Assembly (NCBI RefSeq): GCF_000190435.1
Contig: NC_015152.1
Span: 1-64,000 of the forward strand
DNA length: 64,000 nucleotides
From: Sphaerochaeta globosa str. Buddy
GTDB taxonomy: Bacteria; Spirochaetota; Spirochaetia; Sphaerochaetales; Sphaerochaetaceae
Direction: 5' to 3'
Shown here: positions 27,159 through 36,154 of the stretch, piece after piece
How positions within the stretch are numbered: the stretch's first letter is position 1
Layout: the number at the start of each line of letters is the position of its first letter
Made by a program: the position numbers and the translations under genes
The notes under the pieces: model-generated
The model's database searches: none
Told to the model about the DNA's origin: nothing
What the model saw: the letters and a program-made list of their open reading frames with translations, nothing else

Positions 27159-28805
27159 ATGGTTGAAGCATTGAAAAAGATGGGAAAAATTTCCCGTAAA
27201 GGTCCCGTCGTCCTGGTGATTATGGACGGAGTAGGATTTGGAAAATACAAAGAGGGCGATGCAGTTGCAGCCGCTCTTACCGGAAATTTGAATAAACTGT
27301 ACAAGGCCTATCCATGGACCAAACTGAAGGCTCATGGTCTTGCTGTCGGACTTCCCAGTGATGATGACATGGGTAACAGTGAGGTCGGCCATAATGCCAT
27401 GGGTTGCGGCCGTGTTTTCTCCCAGGGAGCAAAACTGGTCAACAACTCCATCGATACCGGCGCCATGTTTGAGGGATCGACCTGGAAAAAATTGGTCCAT
27501 AATGCAAAGGCCAATGCATCGAGTCTTCACTTCATCGGATTGCTCAGTGATGGTAATGTCCATTCGCATATCGACAATCTCAAAGCCATGATAGTACAGG
27601 CCAAGAAGGAAGGTGTTGCAAAGGTTCGTGTGCATGCAATGCTTGACGGCCGTGATGTTGGGGAAGTCAGCGCCCTTGAGTACTTCGACCCCTTCGAGGC
27701 TTTTCTTGCTTCCCTGAACGATGCAACCTTCGATGCTAAAATTGCAAGCGGTGGCGGACGCATGGTTATTACCATGGACCGCTACAATGCCAACTGGAAT
27801 ATGGTCAGAAAGGGTTGGGAAACCCATGTTTTGGGTGAGGGGCGGCAGTTTGAATCTGCTCACGTGGCTATTGAAACTCTACGCAAGGAGAGCAAGGCCA
27901 TCGACCAGGATCTGCCTCCGTTTGTCATTTCCAAGAACGGCAAGCCGGTGGGAACCATTGAGGACGGAGACAGTGTCATTCTCTTCAATTTCCGCGGTGA
28001 CCGTGCCCTTGAGATTACCAAGGCTTTCGAGGCAGAACAGCTTAGTGAGTTCGACCGAAAGCGCCGTCCGAAGGTAGAGTATGCCGGCATGATGGAGTAT
28101 GACGGGGATTTGCATGTTCCCAAGCAGTTCTTGGTTACTCCTCCAGCCATCGACAAGACAATTGCCGAGTATCTCTGTGCCTCCAAAGTGAGGCAGTTCT
28201 CTATCAGTGAAACACAGAAATTCGGCCATGTCACCTACTTCTTCAATGGAAACAAGAGCGGTAAGTTTGATGACAAGCTTGAAGAGTATGTTGAGATTCT
28301 CAGTGATATCGTCCCCTTCGAGGAAAGACCGTGGATGAAGTGTGCTGAGATAGCCGATCGTGTCATCAAGGAAGTCGACAGCGGCAAATGGGATTTCATC
28401 AAGCTAAACTTCCCCAACGGGGATATGGTCGGTCACACAGGCAACTTCCAGGCTGTTGTATGCTCCATGGAAGGTCTTGACCTGCAGATTGGAAGAATCC
28501 ACAAGGCAGTGATGGAAGCCGGTGGTGTTATGGTCATCACTGCCGACCATGGCAATGCCGACGATATGTTTGAGCACGGCAAAGATGGAAGTGTACAGTA
28601 CAAGGAAAACGGGGATCCAAAGTCAAAGACCAGTCACTCACTCAATCCCGTTCCCTGCATCATCTGTGATAGTTCCTATGAAGGTGAGTATGAAACCGAG
28701 CTGAAGACCGGTCTTGGGATCAGCAGCATTGCAGCAACCTGCATGAACCTTCTCGACTTTGAAGCTCCCGCTCTCTATGATCCGAGCATCATAACCATGC
28801 GGTAG
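27159..28805 (+). CDS. gpmI: Phosphoglycerate mutase, cofactor-independent
   Basis: iPGM interconverts 3- and 2-phosphoglycerate using two Mn ions and a phosphoserine intermediate. The 548-residue protein has the alkaline-phosphatase-superfamily motifs: VLVIMDGVGFG, the catalytic Ser in DDDMGNSEVGHNAMG, MLDGRDV, NFRGDRALEI and ITADHGNADDM with His/Asp metal ligands. It is slightly longer than usual (about 510). AAGGAG precedes the ATG, and a terminator follows. Confidence 0.95.
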   Translation: MVEALKKMGKISRKGPVVLVIMDGVGFGKYKEGDAVAAALTGNLNKLYKAYPWTKLKAHGLAVGLPSDDDMGNSEVGHNAMGCGRVFSQGAKLVNNSIDTGAMFEGSTWKKLVHNAKANASSLHFIGLLSDGNVHSHIDNLKAMIVQAKKEGVAKVRVHAMLDGRDVGEVSALEYFDPFEAFLASLNDATFDAKIASGGGRMVITMDRYNANWNMVRKGWETHVLGEGRQFESAHVAIETLRKESKAIDQDLPPFVISKNGKPVGTIEDGDSVILFNFRGDRALEITKAFEAEQLSEFDRKRRPKVEYAGMMEYDGDLHVPKQFLVTPPAIDKTIAEYLCASKVRQFSISETQKFGHVTYFFNGNKSGKFDDKLEEYVEILSDIVPFEERPWMKCAEIADRVIKEVDSGKWDFIKLNFPNGDMVGHTGNFQAVVCSMEGLDLQIGRIHKAVMEAGGVMVITADHGNADDMFEHGKDGSVQYKENGDPKSKTSHSLNPVPCIICDSSYEGEYETELKTGLGISSIAATCMNLLDFEAPALYDPSIITMR

Positions 28806-28828
28806 CAGAATTTCTGTGTTATGATTTA

Positions 28829-28851
28829 CAGGGCCTACGGGCCCTGTTTTT
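28829..28851 (+). terminator. Intrinsic terminator after gpmI
   Basis: CAGGGCC (28829-28835) pairs with GGCCCTG (28840-28846) across a 4-nt loop and is followed by five T. It ends the lgt-pepP-gpmI series before the aldo/keto reductase gene. Confidence 0.85.
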
Positions 28852-28870
28852 CATTGATAAGGAGGTTTCT

Positions 28871-29725
28871 ATGGAGTACAAGGAGTTTGGTAGGACTGGT
28901 CATCGTTCCAGCAGGGTTATTTTCGGCGCTGCTGCCTTTTGGGATGTGACCCAACAGCAAGCGGACAAGACCCTTGGCCTTTTGCTTGACCATGGAGTCA
29001 ACCATATCGATACCGCCCGCAGCTATGGTGATGCCGAATTGCATGTCGGCCCTTGGATGAAAGAGAAGCGATCTTCCTTTTTTCTTGCTTCCAAGACTGG
29101 GATGCGTACCAAAGAAGAAGCTTTGGCAGAGCTCAAGCAAACGCTTACGCGCCTGCAGACTGAGTATCTGGACCTCTGGCAGTTGCATTTTCTCGTAGAT
29201 CCCAAGGAGTGGGAGGTTGCCATGGGGGAAGGTGGGGCCTTAGAGGCTGCCATTGAAGCAAAAAAGCAGGGCTTGGTACGGTTTCTTGGTGTTACCGGCC
29301 ATGGTGTCGATGCCCCGAAGGCGCATCTGAAAAGCCTTGAAGTATATGATTTCGACGCTGTACTGTTGCCCTACAACTATACCATGCTGCAGAATCCTAC
29401 CTATACACAGGACATGGACAAGCTACTGGGTGTCTGCAGCAAACGCAATATTGCAGTACAGACCATCAAAGCTCTTGCACGCGGTGAATATAAGCCTCAG
29501 GAAAAAACCTTTGCAACATGGTATGACGCTCTCAGTGATGAGGAATCGATCGGGAAAGCAGTACACTATGTTCTGTCCAACGAGCAGCTGTTTCTGAACA
29601 GTACCGGTGACATTACTCTATTGCCTGCTTTACTGAAGGCGGCAGAGAAGACCATTGTCCGGCCCACAGAGGCGGAGATGAGAAATTTGGTGAAGAAAGA
29701 GGGAATGCAGCCGCTTTTTACGTAA
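28871..29725 (+). CDS. Aldo/keto reductase
   Basis: Aldo/keto reductases are NAD(P)H-dependent carbonyl reductases with a TIM barrel. The 284-residue protein starts EYKEFGRTGHRSSRV and has the catalytic set: Asp and Tyr in HIDTARSYGDAE, Lys in FLASKTGM, and His in LWQLHFL. The substrate is not predictable. AAGGAGG lies 5 nt before the ATG. Its stop codon directly abuts the stop of the convergent membrane-protein gene, with no space for a terminator. Confidence 0.9.
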   Translation: MEYKEFGRTGHRSSRVIFGAAAFWDVTQQQADKTLGLLLDHGVNHIDTARSYGDAELHVGPWMKEKRSSFFLASKTGMRTKEEALAELKQTLTRLQTEYLDLWQLHFLVDPKEWEVAMGEGGALEAAIEAKKQGLVRFLGVTGHGVDAPKAHLKSLEVYDFDAVLLPYNYTMLQNPTYTQDMDKLLGVCSKRNIAVQTIKALARGEYKPQEKTFATWYDALSDEESIGKAVHYVLSNEQLFLNSTGDITLLPALLKAAEKTIVRPTEAEMRNLVKKEGMQPLFT

Positions 29726-30493
29726 CTATGTCCAGATATGATAGGTTCTGGTCACAAGAATGAGAATGGTAGTTCCAGCCACATAAAAAATCAGTCCGAA
29801 CACGTTTAAGAGCGTGTTTTGGCTGATTGTGACCAGGGCATTGCCTATGATCATAAGGATGAAGGAGAGACAGCGGACAAAGGTTTGCCTGCTGAACTGT
29901 TCCTCGAACATGGCAATGACAAACGTAATGACAGCCAGAACATTGATCAGGATGCACACTCCAAGGAATAAGGAATTGGTCACACTCGCTTCAAAAAGGA
30001 ATGAGGGTGAATTGGCCGATACCGGTACGATTATCGATAAAAAGAGTGCACTCGCTGCAGCCACGAACGAATACTGGCTGAGTTTTGTCGGGTTTATGGT
30101 CTGTTGGAAAAGACCTGATGCCAGGAAAAGAAATGAGGAGAAGAGCAGGGAGAAGTGATACAGCACCGAAATGGCAGACGGACTGAGTATGAAGATATGG
30201 GTAATTGAATGATAGAGCGGAAGGATCTTGACGTTGCCCAGGCTTATCATCAGAAACAAGAGCGGAAGCACCCTTGCTTCAGCTCCAACATTCGCCCGGT
30301 AGAAAAAACAAAGAAGCAAGGCTGCTGCAAACGCTACCCACAAATGAATTAGTGAAGGGATCAGATGGGCACGGGCTATGACCCATGTCTCTTGCTGTAC
30401 TGCACTGATAATCCCGTGGGTTATGCAAACAGTGAGAATGAGCGTTATCAGGCCCTGGATGCCCAGCAGGACGAAGCGAAGATTTTTCCCCAT
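29726..30493 (-). CDS. Multi-pass membrane protein of unknown function
   Basis: I do not recognise this 255-residue protein. It has about seven to eight hydrophobic segments (near residues 8-28, 47-66, 75-90, 100-125, 140-160, 170-195, 208-225, 230-250) joined by short loops, with no enzymatic motif. It starts 6 nt after the stop of the upstream DAACS-type transporter, so the two are co-transcribed and may work together. A 7TM sensor-like module is possible, but no cytoplasmic output domain is attached. Confidence 0.7.
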   Translation of the reverse strand: MGKNLRFVLLGIQGLITLILTVCITHGIISAVQQETWVIARAHLIPSLIHLWVAFAAALLLCFFYRANVGAEARVLPLLFLMISLGNVKILPLYHSITHIFILSPSAISVLYHFSLLFSSFLFLASGLFQQTINPTKLSQYSFVAAASALFLSIIVPVSANSPSFLFEASVTNSLFLGVCILINVLAVITFVIAMFEEQFSRQTFVRCLSFILMIIGNALVTISQNTLLNVFGLIFYVAGTTILILVTRTYHIWT

Positions 30494-30499
30494 AATCTC

Positions 30500-31747
30500 T
30501 TACAGAATATCGGGGTAGGCACTCTCTGTGAGGACCCCCAGACGTTGGCAGGTGTAGGCTGAACCAAAGGCTGCTATGTAGGAATCCACCAGAATTCCCA
30601 ATCCGTTGAGAATCGGCATCAGCGCGACCATAGTCATCTCAGCTCCATATAGGTCGATTTTCAGAAACTGCAGGACTATGATGGAGATGAAGAATACCTC
30701 GTAACCGAGGTAGAGAGGACTTGCATATGCGAAAAGGGCGCTACTAAGGGCCACAAAGAGAATCACCGTATCAGAGGGCATTGAAGCGGTGGCGGCATAC
30801 AGCAGGCTGAGCACGCTCAAGGTAGCGATCATAGCCGAACCACCCCTTCCAATGAGGGTATAAAGCGGTATTGCCGTTGCACTGACCCGCTTCTGGCAAC
30901 CAAGGTTGTGCCTGGAGAGGGAGATGGAAATCGGGCTGGAGAAGAAAATGCTGCCAGTGAAGAGAGCGGCGGCTGCCGGGGCAAGCATACGGTACAGAAT
31001 CATATAGGGATTAACACGGAAACGGGTGACCAGACTAAAGAGAAGGGGCAATATCAGCAGCGTCACCGAAAGGGTGGAGATGATGAGCATGATCAAGAAG
31101 CGACCGGCAACAAAGAGTGTTCCCTCCATCTGCAAATGGCTGAACCAATAGGATGCAGCAAAGAAAACAAAGAGGTGGCCTGAGGTGCTGAAAGCCCTGG
31201 CAAGGCGAAACATAGTCTCACTGAGTGAGTTCATGGTGACGTACGCCGGTCTGATAACCTCAACATTGGGCTTGAGGAAGTAACCGAAAACCAAAGCTAT
31301 TACCAAAACAGGAAGCAAGAAGCTCTCTGCATTTGCCAGCGTGTAGAATGGATTGATGGGCAGCATCGATTCAAAGAGGGTGGAAATCGATTGGGGGGCA
31401 ATTATCGAAAGCGTTGAAGCATCGCTGCCGGCACTGGTGCTTGCAGGGAAATACGACGGGAAGAACCTGAAAACAATGGCAGAAACCAGAACCAACAACA
31501 ACGTCGAAAACACGCTCCATAGGATGGTAGTACGTGCAAACACACCACCCTTACGATCTTTTCTGAGTGAAGCTATCCCGCTTGAGAAGCCGAAAAAGAC
31601 CAGTGGAATTAATACAAACCCACCGAGCTGCACGAAAAGGGCGGTGACGGTATACATCACTTGTTGAAATATACCCGACTCTCCAAATAAAAGGGTTGCA
31701 GCCAAACCAAGGGCAGTTGCAGCCAGATAACTTATCCAGGTCTTCAT
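30500..31747 (-). CDS. Dicarboxylate/amino acid:cation symporter (DAACS family)
   Basis: These symporters import dicarboxylates or amino acids with Na+ or H+. The 415-residue protein has an N-terminal membrane region followed by GGFVLIPLVFFGFSSGIASL, and later ATAIPLYTLIGRGGSAM at the place of the substrate-binding hairpin and LMPILNGLGILVDS near the end. The usual NMDGT motif is not found (TLIGRGGSAM takes its place), so the substrate may differ. ATG 31747 is chosen over a TTG at 31756; a promoter with -10 TACTCT lies 8 nt upstream. Confidence 0.8.
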   Translation of the reverse strand: MKTWISYLAATALGLAATLLFGESGIFQQVMYTVTALFVQLGGFVLIPLVFFGFSSGIASLRKDRKGGVFARTTILWSVFSTLLLVLVSAIVFRFFPSYFPASTSAGSDASTLSIIAPQSISTLFESMLPINPFYTLANAESFLLPVLVIALVFGYFLKPNVEVIRPAYVTMNSLSETMFRLARAFSTSGHLFVFFAASYWFSHLQMEGTLFVAGRFLIMLIISTLSVTLLILPLLFSLVTRFRVNPYMILYRMLAPAAAALFTGSIFFSSPISISLSRHNLGCQKRVSATAIPLYTLIGRGGSAMIATLSVLSLLYAATASMPSDTVILFVALSSALFAYASPLYLGYEVFFISIIVLQFLKIDLYGAEMTMVALMPILNGLGILVDSYIAAFGSAYTCQRLGVLTESAYPDIL

Positions 31748-31798
31748 AGTTTCCAAGAGTATCTTATCAGATGCAGCAAGTCAATCAAACGTCGCTTT

Positions 31799-34700
31799 TC
31801 ATTCCAAGAGCTGTAAAAGCTTGTAGCCGGACTGCATCTCAGCTTCCATAAGAACCTTGATATAGGTGCTTACATTCCCCATTCCTTTGATTACAGCAAG
31901 AGAGAGTGCTGACAGATAGATAATCTCCTGCATCGCCTCCTTTGCATACCAGGTAACACCCTGGTACTCGTTGACCTGTGCATAATTGGCAAGGCTTGGG
32001 TCTGAGAGCAACAGCGCAAGAATCTGTTTTGGATCTTCAGTGCTATCATCCACCATGAAAGCCGCACTGGAAAGAATTGCAGCGCTATGGCAGGCCTTGC
32101 GGGCTGATTCCTGGGTAAATCCAGCTTCACAGAGCTCCTTGGAGAAAAATCGTGAGAGCAGCAGTGTGTCGCTTGCCTTCATTGCTTCGCTGATGGTTGC
32201 CTCATCGCTGAGAAAGGGTTTGAGGAAGAAGGAAGCTGCAACTACCGCTTCCATCTCATCCAGGATGCGCGATCCATGCAACAGGACGCGGCTCTCCTCA
32301 CTTTTAAAGAGCGTGCTGTATCGCTGTACTTGAGCAAGCATCTGTGCTGGACTGACGTCCCTAGGCAGCGAAGGCAGCGATTTCTTGGCGGCAGGATGCA
32401 GATTTTCCACCGCAGCCACCAAATGAGCATACGCTTCGGCCAAGGTAAGAATGAGCTTTCGCTCGCTTTTACTGGTGGCTTGCCCACTAAGAATGAGTTT
32501 CATCTGCTTGAAGAAACTCTCAGAGTGGAAGCTTTCCATCGCCTTGTACACCGGTTTGAGGCGCAGGGCAAGAATTTCCTGCTCGAGGTTGGCCACTCCG
32601 TTTTCCCCAATCTGTTCGTAGAGCTCGGCATACGTCCCATCGACGTCCTCTACCTCGCGGATGTTTAAAAACACCTTGGTCTCAAAACCATTGAGGTGAA
32701 GGGCAAAGCCTTCGTCATATACCCTGAGCGAAGGTTTCATATAGGTAAGCGATTCATTGAAAGATTCATAAATCAGGTACCGTCTTCCTCCGACAGTCAA
32801 TCCGAGAGCTTCTGCCAGACTTGTCGTCTCGCTGTGTTTCTCTTCCCCGACTTTCTGCTGTTTGGGAGCACTGGTTTTAATCCAACCCTCTACACCTTCA
32901 TATTGGTTGTTGTACAACACGAGAGCCCGCTCCCGCTCATTGCCATTGACATAGCAGAAGGCCGACTGCTGGACGGCGCCGTCACGATAGAGGTCGAAAA
33001 GTTGGAAATATTCGACACCACTGAACAGGTAACGCTTTTTCAGAAGTGGGAAAATTCGCCGATAATGCTCATCGATCAAATATTGGTTGGGCTTTTCGTC
33101 CCAATAGGCACGTCGGTATTCCATCCCGTATTTTTCCCGGTAGCCCTCGATCTGACCGTGTCCGAACATCGGAAGGCCCGGCATGGTGGACAACAGGGTG
33201 CAGACCCCGAAATACTTATCCCCATCCCCAAACTGGGAAACTGCAGTTTCCTCATCGGGATTGTTCATGAAATTGACAAAGCGTTTGAGAATTTCCGGTT
33301 CGAAAGCGATGGTGTTTTTAATCGTCTCACGATATTTCTGGTTCTCTTGGTTCTTGAGCATATTCATAAAGGCACTGTTGTAGACACGGTGCATTCCCAG
33401 AGTCCGAACAAAATAGCCTTCCATCATCCAGAATGCTTCGGCAAGCAATAGGGTATCCGGAAGTTCCTCATTGATCCGATCAACCACCTCACGCCAGAAT
33501 TCCTGAGGAATTTTCTGGTTGAACTCTATCTCATCCATACCATACTGAGTGCGGCCTGCAATATCGCCTCCGTGCCCGGGTTTTGGGTACCAGAGTCGTT
33601 GGATATGCTTCTTTGCCAAGGTCATGGCTGCATCGAAACGAATGATTGGGAAGTTGCTCGCCACATGTTTAATCTGCTGATACACCGCCTCACGGGTGGC
33701 GGGATTGAGGAAATCAAGTTGGGCAGTATCGTTCCAGGGCATCGAGGTTCCATCGTTGCCATGGAAAATATAGGAGGTTTCTCCCGTACGGAGATCCTTG
33801 CGCCTGAACGTGACAGCAGCATCGCTGCGGTCATAGTAGTGGTCTTCAAGTTGTATCTCGACATTTGGATCGGAAGAAAGGTTCGGTCCGTCATACGTAT
33901 AGGACGGGAAGGGAGGATAACTTTGCTGGATGAAATACTCGCTGTGATTGAAGACCCAGTCCCCATCGATGCCACAGTGGTTTGGTACCATGTCGCTTGC
34001 GAGCCGGATACCGTAGCCTCTGCAACGCTGGCGCAGATTGTCCAGTGCCTGCCACCCACCGATCGTTTGGGCAATTTCATAGTTCTTCAACGAGTACGCT
34101 GATGCTTCCGCATCAGGATTGCCACACAAATTCTTGATTTTCTTACTTGCCAGACTGCGCTCCCAAAGACCGATGAGCCATAGGGCTGTAATACCGCGGG
34201 AGCTGAGTTTCTCAAGTTCCTGGTCGGGAATCTTGTCCAAAGTATCGATTGGATACCCGTACTCCTTGCTGAGCTGGTCAAGCCAGACCAAGGTGGACTT
34301 GGCCAGCATGATTACATTGGGCATCCAGTTCCTGTCTGCAGTGAACGCCTCGTACTCATGATCGAAGATGCTGTAATCGGGTACCGCCATCGCCGGGCTT
34401 CCCCCACCACCAACAGGGGGGAAGTGAGGTTTATCCTCCTCCTGCACAAAGTCGATCGCCCTGAGCAGCATCGTCTTGAGACTTTGGGGAATGAGGTCGG
34501 CCCATGCTTCGAGAATATAGCTTATCTGGTCCAAAAGAGAATCCGGATAGAGTTTTGCAGGACGGGTAAGGAAGGAGAAAATGTCTGAATCACTGCTTCC
34601 CATGACAGCTGAGGCTTTGGTGTATCCTCCCAACAGGGCGGTAACAGCCTGGGATGCTTGGGGGAAGGTGAGACCTTCAGGGGCTAGAAAGGGTTTCGCA

Positions 34701-35101
34701 GCCTGTATCAGGGCAGGGTTCTCCTGCATGACCTGATGCAGAAAGTAGCCGCGAAGCGACTCCTCATAGAAGTAATCCAGAGGGAGCGATTGCTGTACCA
34801 GAAGCGGGGAAGGAAACTCCTTCATATAGAAGGCCAAAACCTCCTGGGCTGCATGGTTCTTGTTGATCAAGGCCGTCAGGCGGGTGAAAAAATCAGGTTC
34901 GCTGTCATTGAGATATCGGCTCAGTACACTTTGATAGAGTTGGTAAAGGACGGCGGTAGCATGTAATTTTCCTGCAGAGACCCAGTCATTGCCCCCCTTT
35001 GCCTTCACTTTACTGTTGTAGAAGTATGCGATTTCTGTGGCTTGCTTATACAATGCTCCAAGATCGGAATCTGAAGGAAACAATACTGGAAAAAAATCCA
35101 T
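31799..35101 (-). CDS. Large GH13-type alpha-glucan-active enzyme with flanking helical domains
   Basis: The 1100-residue protein has a central alpha-amylase (GH13) barrel at about 240-830: region I DMVPNHCG (370-377), nucleophile Asp490 in IIRFDAAMT, acid/base Glu555 in LLLAEAF, and the third Asp in NNPDE (616). The His of the canonical NHD motif is replaced. Long helical segments (1-235 and about 850-1100) flank it and a Gly-rich linker (PPVGGGGSP) joins them. No signal peptide is seen, so it likely acts on storage glucan. ATG 35101 follows AGGA; an upstream start at 35200 lies within promoter-like sequence. Confidence 0.8.
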   Translation of the reverse strand: MDFFPVLFPSDSDLGALYKQATEIAYFYNSKVKAKGGNDWVSAGKLHATAVLYQLYQSVLSRYLNDSEPDFFTRLTALINKNHAAQEVLAFYMKEFPSPLLVQQSLPLDYFYEESLRGYFLHQVMQENPALIQAAKPFLAPEGLTFPQASQAVTALLGGYTKASAVMGSSDSDIFSFLTRPAKLYPDSLLDQISYILEAWADLIPQSLKTMLLRAIDFVQEEDKPHFPPVGGGGSPAMAVPDYSIFDHEYEAFTADRNWMPNVIMLAKSTLVWLDQLSKEYGYPIDTLDKIPDQELEKLSSRGITALWLIGLWERSLASKKIKNLCGNPDAEASAYSLKNYEIAQTIGGWQALDNLRQRCRGYGIRLASDMVPNHCGIDGDWVFNHSEYFIQQSYPPFPSYTYDGPNLSSDPNVEIQLEDHYYDRSDAAVTFRRKDLRTGETSYIFHGNDGTSMPWNDTAQLDFLNPATREAVYQQIKHVASNFPIIRFDAAMTLAKKHIQRLWYPKPGHGGDIAGRTQYGMDEIEFNQKIPQEFWREVVDRINEELPDTLLLAEAFWMMEGYFVRTLGMHRVYNSAFMNMLKNQENQKYRETIKNTIAFEPEILKRFVNFMNNPDEETAVSQFGDGDKYFGVCTLLSTMPGLPMFGHGQIEGYREKYGMEYRRAYWDEKPNQYLIDEHYRRIFPLLKKRYLFSGVEYFQLFDLYRDGAVQQSAFCYVNGNERERALVLYNNQYEGVEGWIKTSAPKQQKVGEEKHSETTSLAEALGLTVGGRRYLIYESFNESLTYMKPSLRVYDEGFALHLNGFETKVFLNIREVEDVDGTYAELYEQIGENGVANLEQEILALRLKPVYKAMESFHSESFFKQMKLILSGQATSKSERKLILTLAEAYAHLVAAVENLHPAAKKSLPSLPRDVSPAQMLAQVQRYSTLFKSEESRVLLHGSRILDEMEAVVAASFFLKPFLSDEATISEAMKASDTLLLSRFFSKELCEAGFTQESARKACHSAAILSSAAFMVDDSTEDPKQILALLLSDPSLANYAQVNEYQGVTWYAKEAMQEIIYLSALSLAVIKGMGNVSTYIKVLMEAEMQSGYKLLQLLE

Positions 35102-35243
35102 TTCAGTCCTGGTGCGAACTGAAATGCGAAAATCACGTGTAATCAAATCACGCCTCCCTGAGGGTGGGTCCATCCCTGAACGGTTAAGCAAGTATACCAT
35201 GAGAGCGCTTGGTTGTAACCCCTTTCTTGAAAAAGGGTGACTG

Positions 35244-35774
35244 TTAGACTAGTGTATTTGTTACCGGAAGAGAAGAATAATAGTCTGTAAGCATCTTTTC
35301 TGCCAAATTTATGACCAATGGAAGGGATATCTCCTCATCGGAGGTAAACCGTTCCAGCACAAAGGATGCTACCGAGCCGTGAACAGGCCTTCCAATGCCG
35401 ATTCGGAGTCTGGAAAACTGGTCGCTTTGGGCATGTGCCTTGATTGATTTCAAGCCGTTGTGCCCGCCCAACCCTCCTCCTTTTTGCAGCCGAAGCGTCC
35501 CGTACGGCAACTCCAAGTCGTCGTGTATGACCAGAATCTCTTCCGCAGAATAGCCGTAGAAATCCATACAGGCTCGCACCGACCTGCCGCTCTCATTCAT
35601 GTAGGTCGTCGGTTTGAGAAGTTTTAGTGTAAGTGCGGTGCTTACGAGGCCGTGGAACTTTTCACTCCAGCTTTGATTTGGATAGAGATGCTCTGCAACC
35701 ATCCAACCAATATTATGCCTTGTCCTTGCATACGCCTTGCCAGGGTTGCCCAGAAATACCAGAAGCTTTACCAT
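35244..35774 (-). CDS. pth: Peptidyl-tRNA hydrolase
   Basis: Pth frees tRNA from stalled peptidyl-tRNA. The 176-residue protein shows FLGNPGKAYARTRHNIGWM with the catalytic His, KPTTYMNESGRSV and LVIHDDLELPYGTLRLQKGGGLGGHNGLKSI. Length is close to the usual 185-195. It has no Shine-Dalgarno; a promoter -10 lies six bases before the ATG. The GH13 gene follows in the same direction. Confidence 0.96.
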   Translation of the reverse strand: MVKLLVFLGNPGKAYARTRHNIGWMVAEHLYPNQSWSEKFHGLVSTALTLKLLKPTTYMNESGRSVRACMDFYGYSAEEILVIHDDLELPYGTLRLQKGGGLGGHNGLKSIKAHAQSDQFSRLRIGIGRPVHGSVASFVLERFTSDEEISLPLVINLAEKMLTDYYSSLPVTNTLV

Positions 35775-35780
35775 GCCTGT

Positions 35781-35809
35781 ATCATACGGGCTATACGGGA
35801 GGCATGCAA
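35781..35809 (-). promoter_or_regulatory. pth promoter, predicted leaderless
   Basis: On the lower strand, TTGCAT (35804-35809), a 17-nt spacer and TATGAT (35781-35786) end six bases before the pth ATG at 35774. The -35 overlaps the ribosome-binding/start region of the divergent gene at 35812. Confidence 0.65.
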
Positions 35810-35811
35810 CG

Positions 35812-36144
35812 ATGTACGTAATGGTTTTCTATGTTCCCCAGTCGCATCTTGAGGTAGTAAAAGAGGCAGTCTTCAATGCAGGGGCCGGTACTATGGGCCA
35901 GTATGACCGATGTTGCTTCCAAACCTTGGGAGATGGTCAATTTCGGCCTCTTGAAGGGAGTTCTCCCTTTCTTGGGCAGGTCGGAACGCTTGAACAAGTA
36001 CCAGAGTGGCGATTAGAATTGGTGGTTGATGAAGAGCATGCCGCCCAGGCGGTCCAAGCCCTGCTGGACAGCCATCCCTATGAGGTCCCTGCCTATCATT
36101 TGATCCCGGTCTTGACCCTTGAGGGGGTCGAGTTCAGCGAATAG
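35812..36144 (+). CDS. NIF3/YqfO insert-domain-like protein
   Basis: The 110-residue protein matches the stand-alone form of the CutA-like domain inserted in NIF3/YqfO proteins: MVFYVPQSHLEVVKEAVFNAGAGTMGQYDRCCF, then a middle part FRPLEGSSPFLGQVG and a final HPYEVPAYHLIPVL. Such proteins are common but their job is not settled; metal or small-ligand binding is suspected. GGGAGG lies upstream of ATG 35812. It overlaps none of its neighbours and precedes the homocysteine genes by 10 nt, so it may be co-transcribed with them. Confidence 0.8.
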   Translation: MYVMVFYVPQSHLEVVKEAVFNAGAGTMGQYDRCCFQTLGDGQFRPLEGSSPFLGQVGTLEQVPEWRLELVVDEEHAAQAVQALLDSHPYEVPAYHLIPVLTLEGVEFSE

Positions 36145-36154
36145 AGGAGCTTCT

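Noticed and set aside
35102..35200. Longer N-terminus for the GH13 enzyme starting at 35200
   Set aside because: No ribosome-binding site there, and a -10-like TATACT lies just after that start; ATG 35101 has AGGA upstream.
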